The notes: generated from the letters alone by a model not told the origin. DNA of 23,319 bases from an uncultured Christensenellaceae bacterium (GCA_910586905.1 CAJUIV010000021.1:1-23319), one strand, 5' to 3'; shown: positions 1-7,491, numbered from the stretch's first letter. Program-made: numbers and translations.

Positions 1-80
1 CGTATTTTGCCCCACTTTACCGAGTCGCTTAAATTCTGCGAGAAGTCCTCGGCTATGCCGTCCTTTTCCAAAAATAGCAA
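1..80 (-). CDS. Partial phage gene downstream of the tail-collar gene (start only)
   Basis: An open frame runs off the left edge of the window on the minus strand. It overlaps the end of the collar gene and could start at TTG codons at 80 or 71. The visible product includes EKDGIAEDFSQNLSDSVKWG, which reads like ordinary protein rather than a shadow frame. No ribosome site is obvious and only about 26 codons are visible. It is probably the next phage tail gene, but the start is a guess and the family cannot be named. Confidence 0.3.
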   Translation of the reverse strand, partial: MLFLEKDGIAEDFSQNLSDSVKWGKI

Positions 81-646
81 GTGATATACGGAGGCAAGTT
101 ATTATGCGCTTGTCCGCCACCTACTGCATTTGTGCCGACTGCTACCGTCCCTGCTGTTGCCATTTGGGTTATGCCGTTTTTTCCACCGAGTTCAGCCTCA
201 CCCGATATAGGCAATTCCGCTTCGTGGCTGTGGGTAGGTATTTCCTCTTCAGTCAGCGTATGCTCTTTTTCGCCGCCCGTCTGCTCTGCTACTGCAAAGT
301 CCGCATCACTTTCGTCCACCGCTATCGGCATTCGACCACTTCCCCAACGCTCCCAAACCCCGCCGAGCGAGTCGCCGGGGTTTTCGTTGGTTGCGGTTAT
401 TTTAATCGAGCCAACGGGGAATGTATAATTCAGGATCACCTGTTTCTGCATTGTCCCCGTTGTTGCTGATTCGGAGCGGAAATACGGCAATACATTCCAA
501 GCAGATTGCCCGTCACCTATCTTTATCATTTTGGTGTCTTCCTCGTAAGCGATTTCACCTTTTAATAAAACGGGATTTGCGGCAATCCAATTATGCAAAG
601 TATCAGTCCTTATCCGAAACTTTGCCTGTACCTCTTTTTCCGCCAT
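53..646 (-). CDS. Phage tail-fibre / tail-collar protein
   Basis: This 197-aa protein has two recognisable parts. Residues about 10-56 (FRIRTDTLHNW, then LKGEIAYEEDT and IKIGDGQSAWNVLPYF) match the short N-terminal repeat of phage tropism-determinant and hyaluronidase-like fibre proteins. The C-terminal half has a collar-type pattern: PVGSI near residue 77, GGVWERWGSGRMPIAVD, GGEKEHTLTEEEIPTHSH, and the ending HNNLPPYITCYFWKR. That ending is typical of tail-collar and microcystin-dependent-like proteins. The start at 646 has a GGGAGG ribosome site 12 nt downstream of the stop of an upstream phage remnant (658-660), so the two once formed an operon. Role: distal tail or receptor-binding structure (family knowledge). 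The call is firm; the exact place in the virion is not. Confidence 0.85.
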   Translation of the reverse strand: MAEKEVQAKFRIRTDTLHNWIAANPVLLKGEIAYEEDTKMIKIGDGQSAWNVLPYFRSESATTGTMQKQVILNYTFPVGSIKITATNENPGDSLGGVWERWGSGRMPIAVDESDADFAVAEQTGGEKEHTLTEEEIPTHSHEAELPISGEAELGGKNGITQMATAGTVAVGTNAVGGGQAHNNLPPYITCYFWKRTA

Positions 647-657
647 TGTTGCCTCCC

Positions 658-786
658 TTAAGCGTTGCCGCCGTTCAGCACAAAGGTGTCCGTTGCAAGG
701 AGAACATCCTCGCCGCCCACAAGGTCTTTTGCTGACTTCTTTGCGAAGTTGCGCTCGAAGTTTGCATCAGCCCTTTCCTCGGTGTA
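658..786 (-). pseudogene. 3' remnant of a lost phage structural gene
   Basis: In the frame one base off the phosphatase ORF there is a protein-like C-terminus of about 42 codons, including ANFERNFAKKSAKDLVGGED and then LLATDTFVLNGGNA. It ends at a TAA (658-660) placed 12 nt before the tail-collar start. The frame is closed by a TGA at 787-789, exactly where the phosphatase stops resembling its family. I read this as the surviving end of the gene that normally precedes the collar gene, cut off when the block to its right arrived or when a deletion occurred. The family is unknown; a tail or baseplate component is likely by position. Confidence 0.6.
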
Positions 787-1568
787 TCATTATCTTCCAA
801 TATAACACAATTGACTTTTCGACTGTGAACCGTACACGCATCGAGCGCTATGATTCCATCTGCTCGGTACGGCGAAAAGTCTTCTCCGTTTCCGAACTCT
901 TCGCCTTTGCCCTCGTAGTTGGAATGTCCGAACGATGTATGCCAATGACCGCACACGATGGTCTTATTCGGTTCTACAACGCCTTGGTGTGCTGCAAGCA
1001 TTCCATTGTACCAACGGGAGAAATACCACCCTGCACCGTCCGAATTTCTCCAATTCGGTTCGTACTGGAACATATCCGCATTGCCCCCAAACCCTTTTGC
1101 TATCGACGGTATCCATCCATGCACAAAAATGTAGTTTTGGGTTTCGTAGTAGTTTTTCATCGCCGGGAGTATTTTTTGATAGAACCCCGTTTGTTTCATC
1201 TTGGCTGCGGTCTGCTCTGGTGCGGTTCGCATCTCATCAAATGTGCATCCCGTCAAGTCGATTATGGTGTTAATCGCTCCGTTTGTATAGTGATGAGAGT
1301 GCGTCCCCATAAGCGCATAGGTCGGTAGTTTATCGACACACTCCGTTATCAGGTCTTCGTGGTTTCCGCGTATTAAAATTATTTCATCCTTTTCGATCAG
1401 TCCAAGGACAAATTCCTCTACCTCTTTGTTCTGCGTACCCCTATCGAATAAATCACCGCATATTATCAATTTGTGCGGTTGCTTGTCGGTGAAGTATCCT
1501 TGCTCGGTCAAGGCTTTTACCATTTCATCGAAGAACCCGTGGACGTCAGCCACAACATAATATTTCAT
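675..1568 (-). CDS. Calcineurin-like metallophosphoesterase with a foreign C-terminal tail
   Basis: This is a cytosolic dinuclear-metal phosphatase of the PPP-like group. The motifs appear in order: DVHG (D8, H10), GDLFDRG (38-44), GNHE (68-71), H150 in VHGW, and GHWH (207-210). These are the metal and phosphate ligands. It starts with ATG at 1568. The family part ends around residue 261 (NCVILEDND). The last 36 residues are Ser/Gln/Arg-rich and are read out of frame through the phage remnant at 658-786, so the native stop has been lost and the protein is a junction chimera. It is the third gene of a minus-strand unit with a WYL regulator and a small unknown protein. The substrate is unknown; small PPP-like enzymes act on phosphoproteins or nucleotides such as Ap4A. 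The catalytic domain looks complete. Confidence 0.85.
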   Translation of the reverse strand: MKYYVVADVHGFFDEMVKALTEQGYFTDKQPHKLIICGDLFDRGTQNKEVEEFVLGLIEKDEIILIRGNHEDLITECVDKLPTYALMGTHSHHYTNGAINTIIDLTGCTFDEMRTAPEQTAAKMKQTGFYQKILPAMKNYYETQNYIFVHGWIPSIAKGFGGNADMFQYEPNWRNSDGAGWYFSRWYNGMLAAHQGVVEPNKTIVCGHWHTSFGHSNYEGKGEEFGNGEDFSPYRADGIIALDACTVHSRKVNCVILEDNDTPRKGLMQTSSATSQRSQQKTLWAARMFSLQRTPLC

Positions 1569-1593
1569 ACTTTTATTGCACTTCTCCCCTGCA

Positions 1594-2013
1594 TTAATAT
1601 CGTATTTTCGGAGCTTCGTGTTTTCTTATCAACTCGTAACATAGTTCCTCGTCTATTTCGCCATTATTGTACAAATGCTGAATTAAATCCTTTTTTAAAC
1701 TCAAATAACTTATATCGGTGTAGAATAAGCCGAGGCTTTTGATTATCCCCTCTATCTCATCTTCGTATGACAAATCATAAATAATAACCGACTCGGCACA
1801 CCTCGCATACTCTTCTTGGCTATCACAATTAATAACTAGTTTGGATGCTATATTAAAACGTGGATTTAACAAATTTTCGATGTTGCTTGTTTGTCGCTTA
1901 TCCTTGCGTTTTTTTATCGCTACAAACATACGAATGTCGGATTTTAGTTTGCTTTTAACTATTGGCGAAAAATGAATACTCGCTTTCTTCTCGTAGGCAC
2001 TTATTATTTTCAT
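1594..2013 (-). CDS. Unknown 139-aa protein between WYL regulator and phosphatase
   Basis: I do not recognise this protein. The start is placed at the ATG at 2013 rather than at the longer frame from 2133, because the extra 40 residues are the antisense-like shadow of the regulator's end. A purine-rich GGAGGGGGG lies 14 nt upstream inside the last codons of the WYL gene, which stops 8 nt before this ATG, so translation is probably coupled. The N-terminus is basic (KKASIHFSPIVKSKLKS, then IKKRKDKR). The C-terminal half is acidic and helical, with YDLSYEDEIEGIIKSLGLFY and a final EELCYELIRKHE. No membrane segment or signal peptide is seen. It sits in one operon with the regulator and phosphatase, so all three may act together. 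Confidence 0.65.
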   Translation of the reverse strand: MKIISAYEKKASIHFSPIVKSKLKSDIRMFVAIKKRKDKRQTSNIENLLNPRFNIASKLVINCDSQEEYARCAESVIIYDLSYEDEIEGIIKSLGLFYTDISYLSLKKDLIQHLYNNGEIDEELCYELIRKHEAPKIRY

Positions 2014-2021
2014 ATCAAGTG

Positions 2022-3050
2022 TTATTGCCCCCCTCCATATCCTTCGTTTAATTCGTTGATATAGGCTTGCACTTGCTCCACCACGCTGTGGGGCGCTGTT
2101 ACCCTCAACTTGTTCCCGAAAGCACAGCACCACGCAATAAAGGTCGGACTGACTTGCACGTCAGCTGTGAATTTTATCGTATCGTTTTGGCTTTCGGTTA
2201 TCTTAACCTTTCCGCCAAAGGTATCGTGCATCACGTCAATAAGGCATTTATCTGCGGTGAACGAAACCTGTTCGCTCTTTCCTGTAAACATCCAAAAGAC
2301 TTGCTGTTTATGTGCCTTAATGTCAAAGTGCTTTGACTGCTCGGTCTGCGTTATCGGCTCTTCCACAGTCGTTACTGCGTCCATCCTATCCACCCTATAA
2401 TGTTGCAGACTGCCATAGTAATCATCGTAGCAAATAAGGTAGTATTTGTCGCTGCTGAACACGGTCGAGAGCGGATTCACCTTGTAGGTCTTTCGCTCCG
2501 TTGGAACGCTTTTCCGCATCCTATAAACCTTTTTGCCTTGGGCATTGTAGTCGAAGTATTGGAATGTAATTTTCAGTCCCTCATTGATTGCCGTGGCGAT
2601 TTCGTTGACCGAATAGTAGATATTCTCGTTCGAACTTTTGACCGTTTCAAAGTCCACGATATTCTGCTTGAGAACCTCCGCCATTTTGTTGCCTGACAGC
2701 CTTGCTATTTTGTCCACGAGCTGTTTGGTCTTTTTCTCCGTGATAAAACTCGCCGCTTGAACAGCGTCCATTAGGATGTGAATTTCAGGTATGTCAAAGC
2801 TGCGGTCTACCACATAGTAAGCATTCGGCTTCCCCACCTTGATAAGAACTTCGTATCCGCACTCGTTCAATTCTTCGATGTTACGGTATAGTGTTCGGCG
2901 GTCGCATTTGATGCCACTCTCTTCTAACCGTGACAAAAGGTCGGGAGTGCTTATGGAATGTTCTTCGTCAGTTTCTTGGCAGAGAATGTCCCATATTTTA
3001 AGGTATTTAATTTTCGATACGCTCTCGGCACTCATCCTATAAGCCTCCAT
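2022..3050 (-). CDS. WYL-domain transcriptional regulator
   Basis: Residues about 10-75 form a DeoR-type winged helix (KIKYLKIWDIL, STPDLLSRLEESG, CDRRTLYRNIEELNECGYEV). A WYL domain follows at about 150-235 (FQYFDYN, VNPLSTVFSSDKYYLICYD, HYRVDRMD) and a C-terminal WCX extension at about 255-340. The 342-aa length is typical. WYL proteins sense a nucleic-acid or nucleotide-like ligand and control their own or neighbouring genes, often in mobile or defence loci (family knowledge). The start is ATG at 3050, with a second possible ATG five codons in. A strong sigma-A promoter and a dyad lie directly upstream, consistent with autoregulation (inference). It heads the unit that continues into the unknown protein and the phosphatase. 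Confidence 0.88.
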   Translation of the reverse strand: MEAYRMSAESVSKIKYLKIWDILCQETDEEHSISTPDLLSRLEESGIKCDRRTLYRNIEELNECGYEVLIKVGKPNAYYVVDRSFDIPEIHILMDAVQAASFITEKKTKQLVDKIARLSGNKMAEVLKQNIVDFETVKSSNENIYYSVNEIATAINEGLKITFQYFDYNAQGKKVYRMRKSVPTERKTYKVNPLSTVFSSDKYYLICYDDYYGSLQHYRVDRMDAVTTVEEPITQTEQSKHFDIKAHKQQVFWMFTGKSEQVSFTADKCLIDVMHDTFGGKVKITESQNDTIKFTADVQVSPTFIAWCCAFGNKLRVTAPHSVVEQVQAYINELNEGYGGGQ

Positions 3051-3064
3051 TTTAGGATGCCATA

Positions 3065-3093
3065 ATTATAGCATAAATCGGCGCGTATGTAAA
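3065..3093 (-). promoter_or_regulatory. Promoter of the WYL operon
   Basis: On the minus strand TTTACA (3088-3093) and TATAAT (3065-3070) are separated by exactly 17 bp. The first base of the regulator gene is about 15 bp further on, so the leader is very short. The spacing and -10 are ideal for a housekeeping sigma factor. Confidence 0.8.
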
Positions 3094-3097
3094 GAGT

Positions 3098-3121
3098 AAA
3101 AGTCGCAAAAGTATGACTTTT
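3098..3121. promoter_or_regulatory. Dyad and direct repeat upstream of the WYL promoter (possible operator)
   Basis: The arms AAAAGTC (3098-3104) and GACTTTT (3115-3121) form an inverted repeat with a 10-bp spacer. Within it AAAAGT also occurs twice in the same direction 9 bp apart. It sits just upstream of the -35 box, where a WYL-family regulator could bind its own promoter. Binding is inferred from position only. Confidence 0.4.
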
Positions 3122-3130
3122 ATATTTGGA

Positions 3131-3213
3131 ATAAAAAAAGCACCTACTCGGTAATCAGTTCTATATTTGCCCCGCACGAACCCTTTTGTTCGTTCGAACC
3201 TTTCACCGAGTAG
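3131..3213 (-). terminator. Long nested stem-loop with T-run (likely terminator)
   Basis: Minus strand: CTACTCGGT (3205-3213) pairs with ACCGAGTAG (3144-3152) and is followed by GTGC and seven T. The 52-nt loop holds a second stem, GTTCGT/ACGAAC (3188-3193 with 3176-3181). The outer 3' arm contains the stop codon of the small ORF at 3144-3353. It would end transcription coming from the capsid side just before the WYL promoter. Confidence 0.5.
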
Positions 3214-3353
3214 ATGATTTTATCGTAATCGAGAACGGCTATTTTGCCGTTTACTTCGTTGTTTTCGTAGTTAGTGGTTGCCCTTTTATAAGGGACTTTT
3301 TTGTTGCTTATTTCGTCAAAAATTAGACAAACCGTACAATACCGAAAATGCAA
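3144..3353 (-). CDS. Small unknown ORF or 3' gene fragment
   Basis: This frame gives up to 69 aa. The last 55 or so residues look protein-like (RATTNYENNEVNGKIAVLDY and then KGSNEQKGSCGANIELITE), while the first 12 do not, and there is no ribosome site at the listed start. It may be the 3' end of a truncated gene at the edge of the block that replaced the phage tail genes. Its stop codon is built into a terminator-like stem. I cannot name a family. Confidence 0.35.
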   Translation of the reverse strand: MHFRYCTVCLIFDEISNKKVPYKRATTNYENNEVNGKIAVLDYDKIIYSVKGSNEQKGSCGANIELITE

Positions 3354-3427
3354 CTTTTTTTGGAATTGTCAAGAAAGTTTGTCTGCCGTTTGAACCTTGT
3401 AAGGTCAAAATGTCTATTCTTCGATTT

Positions 3428-4636
3428 TTAGGCTCGAAAAATGCCCTTTTTATGGGTAAAAACCCCCTTTTTTTGCCCTTTTTTCATTAGACTTTTTGTC
3501 AATCCATAGGGACGGTCGCAAATCATATCTGCATATTTAACAAGCGTAGCGGTATACAAAGGTTTGTTCGCAACCTGCTTTATCACTTTGCCGTCGTCGC
3601 CTTCGAGCCACCGCCAGTCGCACAGCTGATGCAAATGAAAATCGGAAGTATTGAGTATATACATCGTTCCTTTGGGAGCGAATCTGTCCGCCACTACGGG
3701 AATACCGTTGTACGAAATAGCTTTATATCCGCCTTGAAGGTTCATTACGTCTATATTGCTGCGGTTAGTTATTAAATAATCCTGATAAGCGCGTTTTACC
3801 CCGCTGGAACATACTATGAAATCCGCAGCCGAACCTGCTACTTCTTCCACTGCGTCTATTGCCGACTGAATAGTTACGTCTGTTAAATTCGCCGCCGTTT
3901 TTTTGTAAGGCGCAAGCCATTTGTTTGCCGAACGGTTGAGTCCGTACAGCGTTTCGCTTTCTCCGAATATTGCGCCCAAGCCGGTAAGCTCTTTACCGTA
4001 ACTTCCCTGAACGGTCAACACGTCGCCTTCGCCGACGGTGTTTGCCGCAATCGACGCTCCGCCGAGAGTTACTTTTTTGTTCGCTCTGTCCACTTCGGTT
4101 ATTCGGCGCGCGGATAAGACGGGAGTTTTAGTGGCTGCGCTTAAAACGTCCACCACCATACCTTCCATAAGATTGTTGACGGCGTCGACCGAAATTACGT
4201 TGCCCGTATTTGACGAGGCGACTGCAAGTCTGCCCGTACCGTCGCCGAAAAGCATACGTCCGAAATTGAATTTGGAAGCTTTTAAAAGTCCTTCCATTTC
4301 CGCTTCCAGCAAATTTACGAACGCGCCGCTGTTATTCTCGCTCGCGCGCATTGCCTTGTCGGTTATTTCGATTGTCCCGTACAAATTTTTTAACGTCAAA
4401 ACGAATTGAGCGTAGTTATTGGAAGCGGGAAGGGGCAAATCGCCTTCTTCCGTGCCTGCGCCTATGCCGCCGTTAATTCCGAAAGGCGCAAGTTTACGGA
4501 TTTCCTTTCCCCATACGTCCGACGTGGTTTGATTGATTTTTGCAAGAAGCGGGTTTACGGCAGTGTTAAGCTGTTCCGCTACGACGCCGAGATACAGCGT
4601 TTTAAGCGCGTTGTCCGCGCTGGATATAGTTACCAT
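3428..4636 (-). CDS. Phage major capsid protein, HK97-type, probably with altered C-terminus
   Basis: This 402-aa protein forms the icosahedral shell. It shows the usual features of clostridial-phage capsid proteins: an N-terminal helical segment (NALKTLYLGVVAEQLN), a glycine-rich stretch (NGGIGAGTEEGDLPLP), a central beta-rich domain (NKKVTLGGASIAANTVGEGD), and the P-loop-like end of the A-domain (YNGIPVVADRFAPKGTMYIL). The start at 4636 has AGGAG 7-8 nt upstream, directly after the scaffold gene. The family-like part ends at CDRPYGLTKSLM. The last 20 residues are Lys/Gly-rich and coded by A- and G-runs, which suggests that the native end was lost at the junction to the neighbouring block. 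No head-tail connector gene follows, which is unusual. Confidence 0.85.
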   Translation of the reverse strand: MVTISSADNALKTLYLGVVAEQLNTAVNPLLAKINQTTSDVWGKEIRKLAPFGINGGIGAGTEEGDLPLPASNNYAQFVLTLKNLYGTIEITDKAMRASENNSGAFVNLLEAEMEGLLKASKFNFGRMLFGDGTGRLAVASSNTGNVISVDAVNNLMEGMVVDVLSAATKTPVLSARRITEVDRANKKVTLGGASIAANTVGEGDVLTVQGSYGKELTGLGAIFGESETLYGLNRSANKWLAPYKKTAANLTDVTIQSAIDAVEEVAGSAADFIVCSSGVKRAYQDYLITNRSNIDVMNLQGGYKAISYNGIPVVADRFAPKGTMYILNTSDFHLHQLCDWRWLEGDDGKVIKQVANKPLYTATLVKYADMICDRPYGLTKSLMKKGQKKGVFTHKKGIFRA

Positions 4637-4648
4637 ATTTTTTCTCCT

Positions 4649-5089
4649 TTATTTAAATAGTTCTTTTGCCATCTCCGACGCTTCTTTTATCGTTCTGGGG
4701 CGCGACGGCAGCGCCATAGACACGTTTCCTCCCTCCGTCATAACTTTGGGAGGCACGACGTTTTTTTCCTTATCCGACAGCGAGTCCGGCGCGATTCCGC
4801 GCTCGTCAAGGTATTGCCGAATTCGATTTAAAACGTCATCGTTCCGCGCGGTTACGCCGTCTGCCGAAGGACTGTCGGCGCCTTCGGAGGGGACCGTATC
4901 GACGTTAACGTTTGCAACCGTTTGCCGCGCGTAAGCTTCCCGCGGTGGCGAAATCTCGCTTGTACCGCCCGTTTCGTTTAGTTGTTTTTGCAGAGCCGAA
5001 AGCTGCTGACACTTTTGAGTGAAGCTTTTTTCAAGCTCCGTATAACCCTTCATCAGTTCTTCGGCAGAGCTGAATTTTCCGTATTCCAT
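4649..5089 (-). CDS. Phage capsid scaffold protein
   Basis: This 146-aa hydrophilic protein begins with FSSAEELMKGYTELEKSFTQ and a Gln-rich coiled-coil stretch. A proline-, acid-rich linker and a basic helical end (RPRTIKEASEMAKELF) follow. Small size, coiled coil, and position between portal and capsid genes are the standard signs of an internal scaffold that guides procapsid assembly and is then removed. ATG at 5089 has GGAGG 6 nt upstream and lies inside the portal gene (37-nt overlap), so translation is coupled to the portal. The capsid gene starts 12 nt after its stop. Confidence 0.75.
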   Translation of the reverse strand: MEYGKFSSAEELMKGYTELEKSFTQKCQQLSALQKQLNETGGTSEISPPREAYARQTVANVNVDTVPSEGADSPSADGVTARNDDVLNRIRQYLDERGIAPDSLSDKEKNVVPPKVMTEGGNVSMALPSRPRTIKEASEMAKELFK

Positions 5090-6912
5090 TCGTTTTCCTC
5101 CATCATTTTTTTGTGTTCGCGAATATGACTTATAATTTTATCGCGTTTTTGTTTGTCTGTTTTTTCCGTTAAATTAGAAACGATAAAGCGTGTATGTTCT
5201 TCTATGTGCAGAGCGTGGTCGTCTACTTCCAAAACTTCGGCGTCCTCTATTTTTAAATTTTCTTTTTCGGCGCGGGATATATGCAGCTGCGTTAAATCCT
5301 GCGCGTTATCCCAGTTGCCGAAGCCCATCAAACTTAAAATTTTGGCTTTCGCGCTTTGCGGAAGCTTTCCCTGTCCGTCCGTAAGCACGCCTGCGTTTAA
5401 CAAATCGAACAGCATCGTTCGGCGTGTAGCGGGAGAATCCGTAAGTTCGTTTTCCGTTTCGAACACTACGTCGTCCGACCCCACGTCGTTGGATGAAAAA
5501 TAAAACACCTCGGCGACGCCTTGTCCGTCGTAAAAACGCGCCAATCTGCTTTTGGATGCGAATTGCTTATAAAGCCTCAAAGCGTATTTTGCGATTTGCC
5601 TTATACTGGTTTTAACGCTGTCTATGCTTCCTGCAAGACGAATATCGTCCTGTTCGGCGATGAGCTGCAAAGCCACTCCGCTTGTTACCGTCGTAGGCGT
5701 AGTACTGTTTCGCGCGAATTCCGAAACGCCCGATACGGTTACGAACTCTGAAAGCAGCCTGTCTTCCTCGTAAGCGAAATCCGCCGGTACGTCGCCGCTG
5801 TCCATAAGCGAAGGTTTTTCCGCGCCTTGACGGTACACTAAAATCTTACCCGGAGAAAGTCCCTCTTCTTCCAGATTGTCGGTGTCTACGGACCCGTTTT
5901 CCACCGTCAAAACGCCCATCGCAAGTCTGTTTAAAAATTCGTGTTTACGGTTTTTAACGGCGTTGTACGCCCGCTGAACGGGAATAACCCTTTCGATAAC
6001 GCTGGCGCCCCAAAAGCAGCCCGCTTGTTCGGAAGAAGTTTGACGGACGAAAGGATACCCTCGTTTTCCGTCCTCGTTAAGCGCGTACGGCAAATCTCCC
6101 GCATATAAAAGACTTTCGCCCGCGACGATTTCCAGCCTGCCTAGCGGATATTCTCCGCAAGGTTTTGTGTAACGTTCGATAACGAGAGTTTGCTCGGTTT
6201 TCGCCTCCTGCGATATAGAAGGCACAACGGAGTTATACCCCAGTCCTCCGCTGCCGGTAACGCCGTCGAGGGAAAATACTTTTATCGTTTCGCCCTTGAC
6301 TTCGACGCCCCATACGTCTTTTACGTATTCCTTTGGGTAAACCTTGGCGTGAATTACCGACGCGCATTCGTCCAGAGAGGCGGTAACGTTGGAATCGGGA
6401 TATATTTCAAAGGGTGAACAAACGCTGATTTTCACGTCGTCGGACGAACCGTCCCAACTGACTTTGTAAAACGAGGTTCCGCACGTCTCGCTCCAAGCGG
6501 TAGCCCTGCCTACGATTTCGTCCAAACGGGTTTTGTCGCGCAAACTATCCAGTATTTTGCTTGTAAGTTTTGCGGAATTTACGTCGGCGTCGCTGTTGGA
6601 AAAAGGTCGCACTATGGGCTTGGGACGAACTCTGTTAAGTCTGGCAAGACGCGTTTCAACTATAGGAGCTATATGGTTGTAAACCTGCTTTTCCTGCCAA
6701 AAATAGTATTTTTCCTCCTGCTCGATTGAACCGCGCGGAGTTACGGCGCAATATTGATTGCCCATCAAAAAATTCATATTCAGCTGCCACGAAAGTTCGT
6801 AAGGACGGCGGAATTTTTGCCTTTGAGCGAAATCGGCTTTAACGCTTTGCACAACGTCCTCGGCAAACCGCGCGCTCGGATTGTTTTTAGTTTGAATTTT
6901 AGTTTTCGCCAT
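5053..6912 (-). CDS. Phage portal protein (podovirus/P22-like group)
   Basis: This 619-aa protein would form the dodecameric DNA gate at one capsid vertex. It shows a long N-terminal helical region with WQLNMNFLMGNQY and YNHIAPIVETRLARLNRVRP, then a wing/stem domain (AWSETCGTSFYKVSWDG, SVCSPFEIYPDSNV). A C-terminal crown of helices follows (NAVKNRKHEFLNRL, TTVTSGVALQLIAEQDD, VKTSIRQIAKYALRLYKQFA). This pattern is that of the large portals in short-tailed and some clostridial phages. The start at 6912 has GGGAGGAG upstream and overlaps the end of the small Cys-rich gene by 14 nt. The last residues are acidic and polar, as usual. No frameshift or break is visible. Confidence 0.85.
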   Translation of the reverse strand: MAKTKIQTKNNPSARFAEDVVQSVKADFAQRQKFRRPYELSWQLNMNFLMGNQYCAVTPRGSIEQEEKYYFWQEKQVYNHIAPIVETRLARLNRVRPKPIVRPFSNSDADVNSAKLTSKILDSLRDKTRLDEIVGRATAWSETCGTSFYKVSWDGSSDDVKISVCSPFEIYPDSNVTASLDECASVIHAKVYPKEYVKDVWGVEVKGETIKVFSLDGVTGSGGLGYNSVVPSISQEAKTEQTLVIERYTKPCGEYPLGRLEIVAGESLLYAGDLPYALNEDGKRGYPFVRQTSSEQAGCFWGASVIERVIPVQRAYNAVKNRKHEFLNRLAMGVLTVENGSVDTDNLEEEGLSPGKILVYRQGAEKPSLMDSGDVPADFAYEEDRLLSEFVTVSGVSEFARNSTTPTTVTSGVALQLIAEQDDIRLAGSIDSVKTSIRQIAKYALRLYKQFASKSRLARFYDGQGVAEVFYFSSNDVGSDDVVFETENELTDSPATRRTMLFDLLNAGVLTDGQGKLPQSAKAKILSLMGFGNWDNAQDLTQLHISRAEKENLKIEDAEVLEVDDHALHIEEHTRFIVSNLTEKTDKQKRDKIISHIREHKKMMEENEWNTENSALPKN

Positions 6913-7132
6913 AATATTGCTCCTCCCGCTTTTGCTCCATCTTGCGTTTTATGGCGTTTTGAGGACTTTTAGGCACTTTTCGTTTCAAAACGTCGCCAGT
7001 TAATTTTTCCAAGCACTGTTTGCATAGAAACAGTTTACTGCCTACGCGTCCTTTGATTTCGAAATAACACTCGGCGGGGTTTTTGCAATCCCTCACGTCG
7101 CACTTGGTTTTTACGTCGGTTGTAATTATCAT
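6899..7132 (-). CDS. Small Cys-rich (zinc-ribbon-like) phage protein
   Basis: This 77-aa protein has cysteines at 11, 16, 22, 37 and 40, the last two as CKQC, which suggests one small zinc-binding fold. A strongly basic C-terminal tail follows (KRKVPKSPQNAIKRKMEQKR). The start at 7132 has AGGAG 7 nt upstream and its end overlaps the portal start. Small metal-binding proteins are common between terminase and portal genes in clostridial phages, but the role is not known. I see no other domain. Confidence 0.65.
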   Translation of the reverse strand: MIITTDVKTKCDVRDCKNPAECYFEIKGRVGSKLFLCKQCLEKLTGDVLKRKVPKSPQNAIKRKMEQKREEQYYGEN

Positions 7133-7176
7133 TTTTTTCTCCTTTTAAAATCGTTCGTATATCAACGGCGAATAAT

Positions 7177-7491
7177 TTACTCCGCGCCGCCGTCCGCGTC
7201 GGAATTTTCTGCTGATAAATCACAGTCGTCAAGCAGTTTTATCAACCGTATTTTTTCCGCAAAAAGCTCTTCGTCCGTCATTTCCGTTACGTTGGTTTCG
7301 TCGGTATCCAACTGTAACAGCGCTTTTACGGCGTTGACGTCGGGCTGAACGCGCTTGATTACCACTTTACTTTTAGTAAGCTGTTTTTCGCCGCCGACTA
7401 TCGCGTATTCGTCGGTTTTTTCCTTGTAGGAATAGCCCTTGGCTTTTTTTAACAAAACCGATATCAGCAGTTTTTTGTAATCCGCGTTCAT
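7177..7491 (-). CDS. Small phage protein resembling part of a small terminase subunit
   Basis: This 104-aa protein starts 4 nt inside the terminase gene (ATGA overlap), so it is translated by coupling. The stretch LLKKAKGYSYKEKTDEYAIV, followed by a basic KSKVVIKRVQPDVNAVKALL, recalls the segment just after the helix-turn-helix in small terminase subunits of the Terminase_2 type. There, the words KKAxGY, a KKxVPPD-like motif and AxxFxL occur in this order. Here the DNA-binding N-terminus is absent and the gene follows, rather than precedes, the large subunit. The acidic C-terminus ends DLSAENSDADGG. Small-subunit function is inference; it may be a packaging accessory. Confidence 0.5.
   Translation of the reverse strand: MNADYKKLLISVLLKKAKGYSYKEKTDEYAIVGGEKQLTKSKVVIKRVQPDVNAVKALLQLDTDETNVTEMTDEELFAEKIRLIKLLDDCDLSAENSDADGGAE

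Noticed and set aside
693..1328. Long plus-strand frame opposite the phosphatase gene
   Set aside because: Cys/Arg/His-rich product without domain features or ribosome site; it is the antisense shadow of a gene with clear catalytic motifs.
2014..2133. 40-residue N-terminal extension of the unknown 139-aa protein
   Set aside because: It overlaps the end of the WYL gene in another frame and has no ribosome site; the ATG at 2013 follows GGAGG.
3388..3410. Imperfect palindrome TTGAACCTTGTAAGGTCAA as an att or operator site
   Set aside because: Single occurrence, near a likely breakpoint but with no partner copy and no gene start that it could serve.
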